This document shows, one piece after another, positions 44,287 through 50,595 of a stretch of DNA of 50,595 nt. A model generated the notes under the pieces. The model was given only the letters and a program-made list of their open reading frames with translations. It was not told the origin of the DNA and did not search any database. Position 1 is the first letter of the stretch; each line of letters starts with the position of its first letter. Source of the DNA: Methylomonas methanica (GTDB lineage Bacteria > Pseudomonadota > Gammaproteobacteria > Methylococcales > Methylomonadaceae); the NCBI GenBank assembly GCA_001644045.1, contig LUUF01000066.1, forward strand, positions 1-50,595, written 5' to 3'. The position numbers and the translations under genes were made by a program.

Positions 44287-45681
44287 TTAGTCGACAATCT
44301 TGCCGCCGGAGACGGTTTGTTTGCCTTTCAAGCCGATAGTAAATTTGGCCAGATAATCGTTAGGTTTGTTGGCATCGAACGGGATCTTGTCGATGAAGAA
44401 GTTTTGCGAAGGTTTGATGCCGGTGTCGGCCGGGAAGTCTTCGGCTTTGGCTTTACCTTCGGCGACCAGTTCTTTCGCGGCAGCCAGGTAGATGTCGGGG
44501 CGATAGACCTTTTTCGCGGTTTCCAGGTACCAGTTGTCCGGTTTGTATTCGTTGATCATGCCCCAGCGGCGCAGTTGCGTCAGATACCAGACCGCGCTGC
44601 TGTAAGAAGGGTAGCTGGCGCCGTGGCGGAAAAAGGTGTTGAAGTCGGGCAGGGAGCGTTTATCGCCTTTTTCGTATTCGAAGGTACCGTTCATGCTGGC
44701 GGCCAACACCTCCACATCCGCGCCGACGTATTGTTTTTGCGAGAGCATTTCGATGGCTTCTTTTCGATTTTTGTTGTTTTCGGCGTCCAGCCACATCGAG
44801 GCGCGAATCAAGGCTTTGGTGACGGCCAAATAAGTATTGGGATATTTTTCCGCCCAGGCTTGCGTGACGCCGAAGACTTTTTCCGGGGTGTCTTTCCACA
44901 GTTCTTCGTCGGTGATCACCGGCACGCCGATGCCTTTAAATACCGCTTGTTGGTTCCAGGGTTCGCCCACGCAGTAACCGAAAATAGTCCCTGATTCCAA
45001 GGTCGCCGGCATTTGCGGCGGCGGGGTTACAGCCAGCAAGGCTTCCGCGTTGATCTGTCCGGACGTGTCTTGCGGCGGTGCGTAAAAACCGGGGTTAATG
45101 CCGCCGGCCGCCAGCCAGTAACGCAGTTTTATGTTGTGGCTGCCGGGCGGAAAGGTCATGGCCATATTGAACGGTTTGCCTTCCGCTTTAAATTTATCGA
45201 CCACAGGCTTTAAAGCGTCGGCTTTAATGGGATGCACGGGTTTGCCGCCTTCCATGGGCACATTGGCTTTCATTTGTTTCCAGATGTCGTTGGATACAGT
45301 AATCGCGCTACCGTTGAAGCCCATGCTGAACGCGGTGACGATGTCGGCTTTCGTGCCGTAACCGATGCTGGAACCTAACGGTGCGGGCGCCAGCATGTGC
45401 GAACCGTCCAACTCGCCGTTGACCACGCGATCCATTACCACTTTCCAGTTGGCTTGTGCTTCCAGTTGCACGAACAGACCTTCTTCCTCGAAAAAGCCTT
45501 TTTCGGCAGCCACCGCCAACGGGGCCATATCGGTCAATTTTATAAAACCGAATTTCAAATCTTCTTTTTCCAGTTTGCCGGCGGCGAAGCTGTGGTTGGA
45601 AAAACCTAATATTGTCAGTGCGACAACCGAGCTCAGCGCGGCGGCAAGTGTCTTCGGGGTGAAAATTCTGTTCTGTTTCAT
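44287..45681 (-). CDS. nrtA: Nitrate-binding protein of the ABC transporter
   Basis: 464 residues from ATG 45681 (AGGA seven bases upstream); a frame from 45714 would start inside the terminator hairpin region. A signal peptide (LAAALSSVVALTILGFSNHSFAAG) precedes an NrtA-type solute-binding domain: LKFGFIKLTDMAPLAVAAEKGFFEEEGL, GELDGSHMLAPAPLG and FGYCVGEPWNQQAVFKGIGVPVITDEELW. These are the NrtA/CmpA-type anion-binding motifs; NrtA binds nitrate or nitrite in the periplasm, whereas CmpA binds bicarbonate, and the nas context points to nitrate. It is the first gene of the operon, controlled by the leader at 45713-45851. Confidence 0.95.
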   Translation of the reverse strand: MKQNRIFTPKTLAAALSSVVALTILGFSNHSFAAGKLEKEDLKFGFIKLTDMAPLAVAAEKGFFEEEGLFVQLEAQANWKVVMDRVVNGELDGSHMLAPAPLGSSIGYGTKADIVTAFSMGFNGSAITVSNDIWKQMKANVPMEGGKPVHPIKADALKPVVDKFKAEGKPFNMAMTFPPGSHNIKLRYWLAAGGINPGFYAPPQDTSGQINAEALLAVTPPPQMPATLESGTIFGYCVGEPWNQQAVFKGIGVPVITDEELWKDTPEKVFGVTQAWAEKYPNTYLAVTKALIRASMWLDAENNKNRKEAIEMLSQKQYVGADVEVLAASMNGTFEYEKGDKRSLPDFNTFFRHGASYPSYSSAVWYLTQLRRWGMINEYKPDNWYLETAKKVYRPDIYLAAAKELVAEGKAKAEDFPADTGIKPSQNFFIDKIPFDANKPNDYLAKFTIGLKGKQTVSGGKIVD

Positions 45682-45712
45682 GTCGGTTCCTGTCAATTGA
45701 GAAAAATCGGCC

Positions 45713-45766
45713 AAAAAAAAGGCGCCTATGCCCGATTTGCTAGCAAACCGGCCAATAGACGCCTTT
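45713..45766 (-). terminator. Leader terminator (attenuator) upstream of nrtA
   Basis: On the minus strand AAAGGCGTCTAT pairs with ATAGGCGCCTTT (one internal mismatch), and within it CCGGTTTGC-TA-GCAAATCGG forms an inner stem; eight T follow. This is an intrinsic terminator lying between promoter and first gene of the operon, 32 bp before the nrtA start, so expression needs antitermination. Compare the Klebsiella nasF leader, where NasR relieves such a terminator. Confidence 0.88.
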
Positions 45767-45775
45767 GTCTTTATT

Positions 45776-45821
45776 GCTCAACAATGAGCGGGTTGGTTGT
45801 TGAAGGCTCCTGCACTGGAGC
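45776..45821 (-). ncRNA. ANTAR-type two-hairpin antitermination element
   Basis: On the minus strand two adjacent hairpins precede the terminator: GCTCC-AGTGCA-GGAGC (45806-45821) and GCTC-ATTGTT-GAGC (45776-45789). Both have six-base loops with A at position 1 and G at position 4, the defining feature of RNA bound by ANTAR-domain proteins (NasR, NasT, EutV). Sequence shows hairpins, loop identity and order; the regulator itself is not in the window. Confidence 0.85.
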
Positions 45822-45835
45822 GTTGCTTGTTACAA

Positions 45836-45851
45836 AGCAATACCAATGCCA
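45836..45851 (-). promoter_or_regulatory. Sigma-54 (-24/-12) promoter of the nitrate operon
   Basis: On the minus strand TGGCATTGGTATTGCT matches the -24/-12 consensus (TGGCA...TTGC) with the invariant GG and GC exactly 10 bases apart. Transcription should start near 45825, just upstream of the two ANTAR hairpins, giving a leader of about 145 bases before nrtA. Confidence 0.82.
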
Positions 45852-46002
45852 AATTTTGAGCCGGAATATTGCGAAGTTTTATAGTCTTTAGTTATCAATA
45901 TGTTAATGGTTTTTTTGCGGGGCGTTTGGAGAGCGTGGCGGAATGCGCACAGCAAAACAGGTGCACAAGTAGTGCGCGGATGTTGAAAAGAAGCTGATTT
46001 TT

Positions 46003-46019
46003 TGCACATTGCTGGTGCA
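46003..46019. promoter_or_regulatory. NtrC-type enhancer site
   Basis: TGCACATTGCTGGTGCA matches the NtrC consensus (GCAC-N5-TGGTGC). It lies ~180 bp upstream of the predicted transcription start, a normal enhancer distance. A weaker GCAC...GTGC-like pair is at 45963-45975. Confidence 0.75.
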
Positions 46020-46204
46020 GGTGTTGCGTCGCGGTGCGCGTTAATCCGGAAAGCGTTACCGGGTATTGGATCGGTTCGGCGTTTTGGCGAAGCCGTTGCG
46101 GAAATTTGGTAGCGGGAAATTAATTGGTCTGGCTTGGGTAAGCCTTGGGATTACTAGCGGGCGAAACCCTAAAAGGACTGCGCCCGCCAAAACTTTAGAT
46201 GATA

Positions 46205-46783
46205 TTAGCTGGCTTGCCCCGCAGCGGTCGCTTCAGGCACTTCGATCAAACGGCCGGTTTTTACGTCATAGACATAGCCGTAAACCGGAATATCGCTAGG
46301 TACCAGCGGATGGGCTTTAATGCGTTTCACGTCTTCCAACACGCTGTCGGCTTGGTTTTTGATGGTCAGCCAATTGATGTATTTGCCGTCTGTCGAACCG
46401 GGGCCGACGCCGCTATCGTGCCAGCCGGTCGCATCGACGCTGGCGGTTTTCAAGCTGCTGGCCAATAAGTCGCTCATGATGTCGTTGGTAAAGGTTTCCA
46501 TGCCGCAGTCGGTGTGATGAATCACAAACCATTCCTTGGTGCCGAGTAATTTGTAGGAAATAACCAGGGAGCGGATCGCGTCGTCGCTGGCGCGGCCGCC
46601 GGCGTTGCGGATCACGTGGGCGTCGCCTTCGGATAAACCGGCATATTTGGCCGGGTCCAGGCGGGCATCCATGCAGGTCAGTATGGCAAACTGACGAGCA
46701 GGCGGCATAGCCAAATCGCCTTTGTCGAAGCTGGATACATAATCGCGGTTGGCTAACAGTACTTCGTTGTGAATTTTGCTCAT
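46205..46783 (-). CDS. Beta-class carbonic anhydrase
   Basis: 192 residues from ATG 46783 with GAGG five bases upstream; an earlier in-frame Met at 46825 lacks support. Zinc ligands are Cys37 (LTCMDARLD), His90 and Cys93 (IHHTDCGM), and the Asp39-Arg41 dyad is intact; [15 protein letters not shown] is typical of the compact beta-CA branch related to mycobacterial Rv1284. It interconverts CO2 and bicarbonate in the cytoplasm, useful for carboxylation or pH balance in a methanotroph that makes much CO2. It is divergent from a LysR gene across a 155-bp region holding a perfect palindrome, so it may be its target. Confidence 0.93.
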   Translation of the reverse strand: MSKIHNEVLLANRDYVSSFDKGDLAMPPARQFAILTCMDARLDPAKYAGLSEGDAHVIRNAGGRASDDAIRSLVISYKLLGTKEWFVIHHTDCGMETFTNDIMSDLLASSLKTASVDATGWHDSGVGPGSTDGKYINWLTIKNQADSVLEDVKRIKAHPLVPSDIPVYGYVYDVKTGRLIEVPEATAAGQAS

Positions 46784-46906
46784 AAAAACCTCGGTGGGTG
46801 AAAAGACGTCTGGCTTAAACTTCAAACCAGACGAGGTAACGACTATCTCCGGGCGGCATTGTAGCCAAGCGGCATTCTGGTTTAAAGACGCTATTTGGTT
46901 TATAAA

Positions 46907-46927
46907 ATATAAACTTTAAGTTTATAT
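46907..46927. promoter_or_regulatory. Perfect 21-bp palindrome, likely LysR operator
   Basis: Arms ATATAAACTT and AAGTTTATAT flank a central T. It lies 12 bp before the LysR start and 124 bp before the carbonic anhydrase start, where a divergent LysR-type regulator would bind; the T-N11-A pattern is contained in it. Confidence 0.7.
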
Positions 46928-46938
46928 TGGTTGCGGTA

Positions 46939-47823
46939 ATGGATAAGTTTAACAACATGCGCGTTTTTTGCCGGATAGTCGAACTCGGCACGTTCTCGGC
47001 TGTTGCCAAAGAGTTGAAGCTGTCCACGATGATGATCAGCAAATACATTGCCCAACTGGAAGCTTCACTGGGTGTGGTGCTATTACATCGCACCACTCGC
47101 AGTCTAAGCCTAACCAGCGCCGGCGAAGCCTATTACAATCGCAGCAAACAATTGCTGGAAGACTTGGCCGACTTGGAAGCCTCCACCGCGCAACTGGGCG
47201 AGCGGGTGAAGGGCACGATTAAAATCAGCGCGCCTATCGATTTCGGCGGCATGTACATGGTGCCAGCCATCGAACGCTATTTAAAACGCTATCCGGAAGT
47301 GAAGATTTTAATGTCGCTGGATAACAAACCGCCGAATTTGCGGGTCGGCAGTTTCGATATTTCTTTATTAGTGACCGATACCCTGGATCCGGGCGTGGTG
47401 GCGCGCAAGATTGCCGAGACCGAATTGTGTACCTATGCCTCGCCGGACTACCTAACTGAAAAAGGTTGTCCGCAAACCATAGACGAACTGAGTAATCACC
47501 AATGCCTGCACTACGTCGATACCCCGCATGGCGAGTTTTGGTTGTTCAACGTCGACGGCGAGCTGAAAAAAATCAAATCCGACTGGGTGCTGGCGTCCAA
47601 TAACGGTCGTGCATTGTGCGAGGCTGCTGCACTGGGTATGGGTATCGTGCAGGCGCCCAGGTTGTCGGTCGCACCGTATTTACAAAGCGGCGAACTGGTG
47701 GAGATCCTCAGGCAATATCGCCGACCGGCGCTGGCTATTTACGCCACTTATCTACAACGCCGCTTTTATCCGGCCAAATTGACGACGTTTATTGATTTTT
47801 TGTTGGAGTATTTCGAGCGGTAG
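46939..47823 (+). CDS. LysR-family transcriptional regulator
   Basis: 294 residues from ATG 46939; a TTG at 46927 lies inside the palindrome and is unlikely. The N-terminal winged helix-turn-helix is clear: MRVFCRIVELGTFSAVAKELKLSTMMISKYIAQLEASLGVVLLHRTTRSLSLTSAGEAYY (~6-65). A LysR substrate-binding domain follows (GTIKISAPIDFGGMYMVPAIERYLKRYPEVKI; DISLLVTDTLDPGVVARKI), of the DhcR/aromatic-type subgroup that uses a small ligand. It probably regulates itself and perhaps the divergent carbonic anhydrase; the ligand is unknown. Confidence 0.93.
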   Translation: MDKFNNMRVFCRIVELGTFSAVAKELKLSTMMISKYIAQLEASLGVVLLHRTTRSLSLTSAGEAYYNRSKQLLEDLADLEASTAQLGERVKGTIKISAPIDFGGMYMVPAIERYLKRYPEVKILMSLDNKPPNLRVGSFDISLLVTDTLDPGVVARKIAETELCTYASPDYLTEKGCPQTIDELSNHQCLHYVDTPHGEFWLFNVDGELKKIKSDWVLASNNGRALCEAAALGMGIVQAPRLSVAPYLQSGELVEILRQYRRPALAIYATYLQRRFYPAKLTTFIDFLLEYFER

Positions 47824-47894
47824 CCGGCTTTTTGGCATCACGTCAATCTAATTGGTGAAAACGGGCGAATGATTTGGAAGAGCAGTTGAGCCTG

Positions 47895-48020
47895 AAAAAT
47901 CTCGTTCGTCCTGAGTTTTGTCGAAGGGCGAGCGAGATTTTTCAATCACCCGGCGGGTGAGAGTGTTGTAGGTCGTCCATGCTTCGACTTTGCTCAGCAC
48001 GAACGGCCTACAACACCCTC
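47895..48020. repeat. Two composite palindromic repeats
   Basis: AAAAATCTCG (47895-47904) with CGAGATTTTT (47933-47942), and GTGTTGTAGGTCGT (from 47963) with ACGGCCTACAACAC (to ~48016), form two long imperfect hairpins. Both enclose forms of the very common GTTCGTGCTGAGCAAAGTCGAAGC-like repeat. No gene is present. Confidence 0.65.
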
Positions 48021-48103
48021 CAACTGCTCTTTTTAGGATAAACAATTATGTCATGCCGCGAGAGACTTAGCCAATGCGGCGGATAACGCTCCGCTCAAAG
48101 CAT

Positions 48104-48440
48104 TTAAGCTCGCGCACGCGGTCTTTTGCTATCGTCGCGAAGCTTTTTACCTTGCACGCAAGCCTACCGAGCTGGCGACTAAACCTAAAAGCCTTGCGGG
48201 CGAGGCAAATTGATTCGCCCGCAAGGCAAAACGGCTTGCGCCCAACGGGATTAAGCTCGTGCACGAGGTATTTTGCTATCGTCGCGAAGCTTTTTACCTT
48301 GCGCGCAAGCTTGCCGAGCCTGGCGATCAAGCCTAATTGCCTTGCGGGCAACGGGATTAAGCTCGCGCACAAGGCCATTTACTATCGTCGCAAAGCTTTC
48401 CGTATTACCCGCCAGCTTACTAAGCCAGCCGGCAACGCGT
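48104..48440. repeat. Three degenerate direct repeats of about 75-105 bp
   Basis: Copies begin TTAAGCTCG at 48104, 48251 and 48357. Copies 1 and 2 share GCTATCGTCGCGAAGCTTTTTACCTTG and the following CGCAAGC...CCGAGC; copy 3 is more diverged (ACTATCGTCGCAAAGCTTTC). Copy spacings are 147 and 106 bases, so the reading frame is not kept; a 139-residue frame across them is therefore probably not a gene. GCAAGGC and GCGGGC blocks are repeated between copies. Confidence 0.65.
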
Positions 48441-48653
48441 TTTGGTTTGAGTCCGAGCGAACGGGGCTTGCGCGAATAGCTCCATGCGATTAACGCGAGG
48501 TGTCAAGGTCCGAATGAGGGGAAAATCCCTATCCTCCTGGTCTTGGTAATGGATGTTGGCAGATTTGCGCGGCTATCAGTCGCAAACTGCCAAATGCTGC
48601 AGCAATTTTAATGACTTTTAACTGTTCGGCTACCACCGATAATATTCTGCAGG

Positions 48654-48733
48654 CGTAGGATGCATAAGCGCTAGCGTCATGCATCGATAGGCATCCTCAG
48701 GCGGCGGATGACGCTCCGCTTATCCGCCCTACG
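48654..48733. repeat. CGTAGG...CCTACG-bounded palindromic repeat
   Basis: Inside CGTAGGA (48654-48660) and CGCCCTACG (48725-48733) are GATGCAT...ATGCATC and GGCGGAT (48703-48709) with ATCCGCC (48722-48728). A related GGCGGATAACGCTCCGC is at 48078-48094. The element is 100 bp upstream of the secreted protein gene. Confidence 0.55.
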
Positions 48734-48833
48734 GCCATTTTCCACCGGATTGTCCTGCGGCTGGCTCCTCATGCTTGACTTTATGCGCGTTATTTCTAAG
48801 TATAAAAACAACAACACAGACAAAGGTAATAAC

Positions 48834-49241
48834 ATGAACGGTAGATTGAAAATACACTCACTTGCGGGGTTTTTAGTGCTGTTTTTGGGCGCTGCGAACC
48901 CTGTTGCAGCGGTTACAGAAACTCAAATGGCGTTGACGACCGAAGCAACGAATGAGGCCATTGTTAACCTTGAAGCGGCATTGAAAGCAGTGACTGAGAA
49001 TAGGCTGGATGAGGCACAAAATTATGTCGATGCCACGCGGAGTTCTGCCAGCGACATCTTGGGAAGGTGCTCGGTTGAAGCAAAAAAAGAACGCGGCGCC
49101 AACGTACTTACCAATGCGCGTCGACAAATCAAGAACGGTGATTCAGCAGCTGCTGAGGCGTCTTTAAAAGAAGCGATTAAAATTTTTAAATCTTTATTAA
49201 TGTCCGTTAATAATACCGGGCAACCGAGCTTGTTTAAATGA
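48834..49241 (+). CDS. Small secreted helical protein, function unknown
   Basis: 135 residues from ATG 48834, with AAGG eight bases upstream; the open frame begins at 48708 within a repeat. A Sec signal peptide (IHSLAGFLVLFLGAANPVAAV) precedes an all-helical mature part: MALTTEATNEAIVNLEAALKAVTENRLDEAQNYVDATRSSASDILG, a single Cys (GRCSVEA), then NVLTNARRQIKNGDSAAAEASLKEAIKIFKSLLM. The helix pattern resembles a short TPR-like or four-helix bundle of small periplasmic proteins. No family is recognised. It stands alone between repeat blocks; a GGCGGC-AAAAA-GCCGCC hairpin follows at 49282-49298. Confidence 0.7.
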   Translation: MNGRLKIHSLAGFLVLFLGAANPVAAVTETQMALTTEATNEAIVNLEAALKAVTENRLDEAQNYVDATRSSASDILGRCSVEAKKERGANVLTNARRQIKNGDSAAAEASLKEAIKIFKSLLMSVNNTGQPSLFK

Positions 49242-49281
49242 TTCAAACCACCTGACGTTGAGCTACCAACGATAGGCTGGA

Positions 49282-49298
49282 GGCGGCAAAAAGCCGCC
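49282..49298 (+). terminator. Hairpin after the secreted protein gene
   Basis: GGCGGC-AAAAA-GCCGCC is a perfect 6-bp GC stem 40 bases after the stop codon. No T tract follows, so termination is only possible, not certain. Confidence 0.4.
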
Positions 49299-49444
49299 GG
49301 ACGAAACGAACTCGCCAATGGCAACGGTCCAACCGATAGCAGACGCAGGGTGAGGTTAAGACCGCACCCATCTCCAACGATGCGGTGGAAGCTGTTTATC
49401 GAATCCTACGGCGCTAGTCGGCAGCCAAGGATTACGATCACATC

Positions 49445-49606
49445 GTAGGGCGGAAGCCGCAGGCGTTCCGCCTCAACCCAAGCTTCACAAACCCGCCAAC
49501 ATGATCTCAAAAAAATCACAGCAAATTCCCGAAAAAAACGCCATCCTGCGAAACCCGGTGTCAACCGGTTCCAAAAAGGCGGAACGCCTGTTGGCTTCCG
49601 CCTTAC
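49445..49606. repeat. Inverted pair of REP-like repeats
   Basis: GTAGGGCGGAAGCCGCAGGC (49445-49464, continuing GTTCCGCCT) and its near reverse complement at 49577-49606 (AGGCGGAACGCCTGTTGGC, continuing TTCCGCCTTAC) lie 100 bp apart in inverted orientation. Each copy is itself palindromic. The arrangement is that of a small mobile REP doublet. Confidence 0.65.
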
Positions 49607-49680
49607 GGGTTGCCTAAATGGCGCGAGTTTACGAGCGACCGGCGACCGACGGGAGCGTATTTGATGGCAATGTTAAACAT

Positions 49681-50394
49681 TTACTGCAACAACTTCTTGG
49701 CAAGATCAGCCAAAATTTCCCTACCTTCCTTAGACTTCAATATTCCTTTCATTACTGTTAGTAGTTTTGTGCCGGCTGTTTTGTACCAAACCCCTTTTGG
49801 ATACACCTTTAGATCAGATTTACTTTTCTCAATTGCTTTTTCGATTTTTTTAGTTTCTTCAGGCGTAAAGCCGAGCTTCTTTTCTAGCTCAGAAACCCTT
49901 ATATGAAGTTCATCTAATTTAGCCTTAATAGCATCTTCTTCATGGCTTTCAAAGTAAGATTCTGGATCATCAATATTTTCATCAATGCTTTTTTGAAAGC
50001 TCTCAGTTAACTCATCAATAGTTGAGCGCAATATCGCTCTTGAGTTAATCAAATCATCTCTGACACTACGAACCCAGTCAGATATTCTGCTGATAGCAGA
50101 ATCAATATCTTCATGTGTTCTTGTTTCAAGATTTTTGTATGTTCCTGGCTTTTCGACAGTTCTAATGACTTTTTTAGCGTTACCCTGTCCCATAACAGCT
50201 AGAGCTGAGCCAATAGAACCACCTGAATATGTCTCATCTAGAACGAAGGTATATTTTGGCAATGCTTTGAAAGTAATCTGTGCAAGCACAGCTGAATCAT
50301 CTGGAAACTGAGAATCAAAGTCTTCAGCACAGAAATCTCCGTACTCTAGATAATCGATTATTTGATTAATGACTGAATTTCTAAGCGTTGACAT
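49681..50394 (-). CDS. AT-rich hypothetical protein with C-terminal coiled coil
   Basis: 237 residues from ATG 50394. Base composition is clearly lower in GC than the neighbouring core genes, suggesting transfer. The N-terminal ~80 residues are beta-mixed with a glycine-rich SGGSIGSALAVMGQGNAKK stretch; the middle and end are charged helices (ELTESFQKSIDENI; DDPESYFESHEEDAIKAKLDELHIRVSELEKKLG) that look like a coiled coil, followed by a basic KKIEKAIEKSKSDLKVYPKGVWYKTAG and a final amphipathic helix. No signal peptide or catalytic motif is seen. It is flanked by the REP doublet on one side and an IS end on the other, typical of accessory or defence-island cargo. Function unknown. Confidence 0.7.
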   Translation of the reverse strand: MSTLRNSVINQIIDYLEYGDFCAEDFDSQFPDDSAVLAQITFKALPKYTFVLDETYSGGSIGSALAVMGQGNAKKVIRTVEKPGTYKNLETRTHEDIDSAISRISDWVRSVRDDLINSRAILRSTIDELTESFQKSIDENIDDPESYFESHEEDAIKAKLDELHIRVSELEKKLGFTPEETKKIEKAIEKSKSDLKVYPKGVWYKTAGTKLLTVMKGILKSKEGREILADLAKKLLQ

Positions 50395-50577
50395 GAAATA
50401 CTGAATTCCTTTTGATGTTTAACTAGTAATTCGAAAGTTCTTTATATCCACCGACAAATGACCTTCGACAAGGTAATTTATTGATCAATATATTATTTAT
50501 ATCATTGATGGTAGAGGGCTGTGATGGGTAACGATTCAATCGCTGTCATTGAACCACATTAGGCGATAGGCAGCAAA

Positions 50578-50595
50578 GGGTCCAGGCTGTGTAAA
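50578..50595 (+). mobile_element. Probable end of an IS1182-type element (cut by the window)
   Basis: GGGTCCAGGCTGTGTAAA differs by one base from the terminal repeat of the IS1182-type remnant at 15480-15497 (read on the minus strand). In this orientation the element should extend to the right, beyond the window. Confidence 0.6.

Noticed and set aside
45823..45840. TTGCTT-TGTAAC-AAGCAA hairpin as first ANTAR stem
   Set aside because: Loop lacks A1/G4 and the stem overlaps the -12 element and transcription start, so it is probably not fully transcribed.
48104..48440. CRISPR array
   Set aside because: Units are long, diverged and unevenly spaced, with no short identical repeats and no cas genes.
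48074..48493. 139-residue frame over the direct repeats
   Set aside because: Repeat copies fall in different frames, so the peptide repeat is a by-product of DNA repeats; no ribosome site.

Overview
The window looks like the chromosome of a gammaproteobacterial (type I) methanotroph, most likely Methylomonas or a close relative. The main reason is an almost complete calcium-dependent methanol dehydrogenase cluster: mxaF-J-G-I-R-(membrane protein)-S-A-C-K-L on the + strand at 16.9-26.6 kb. mxaD and a LuxR-type response regulator (probably mxaB) lie just upstream. No tool was run; the genus is an inference from gene content and sequence feel.

Layout. 1-1.76 kb looks like the edge of an integrated island. 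It holds a truncated secreted-protein gene, a gene for a papain-like Cys-His-Asp protein, three 12-bp-spaced iterons and the 3' half of an initiator tRNA gene followed by its terminator. 2.0-2.7 kb has two small hypothetical genes. 2.9-7.4 kb has a convergent pair for beta-glucan or beta-glucoside metabolism: a GH30-type hydrolase and a 1055-residue GH94/GH161-like phosphorylase. 7.7-14.4 kb is a tripartite RND efflux system (MFP-RND-OMF) with a divergent TetR regulator and a palindromic operator between them. 14.5-26.7 kb is methanol oxidation, interrupted by an IS1182-type transposase remnant directly behind mxaD. 26.8-34.0 kb (- strand) holds a large TonB-dependent receptor with an N-terminal coiled coil, and a DUF1501/DUF1549-DUF1553 gene pair of the kind best known from Planctomycetes. 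This is the most system-like block of unknown function. 34.9-45.7 kb (- strand) is a nitrate assimilation operon: nrtA, nrtB, a fused nrtC-nrtD double ATPase, a porin, an FAD electron-transfer protein, nasA and an EAL-domain protein. 46.2-47.8 kb is a beta-carbonic anhydrase divergent from a LysR regulator, with a perfect 21-bp palindrome between. 47.8-50.6 kb is repeat-rich accessory DNA with a small secreted protein, an AT-rich coiled-coil protein of unknown function and, at the last base, what looks like the end of a second copy of the IS found near mxaD.

How it works together. MxaF/MxaI oxidise methanol in the periplasm and pass electrons to cytochrome cL (MxaG). MxaJ and the MxaR/S/A/C/K/L/D set assemble the enzyme and load calcium. 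Nitrate is taken up by a porin and an ABC transporter and reduced by NasA. The nrtA upstream region shows a coherent control chain read directly from sequence: an NtrC-type enhancer, a -24/-12 (sigma-54) promoter, two A1/G4 hexaloop hairpins of the ANTAR type and an intrinsic terminator before nrtA. This implies nitrogen-limitation control plus nitrate-responsive antitermination. The cognate ANTAR protein is not in the window.
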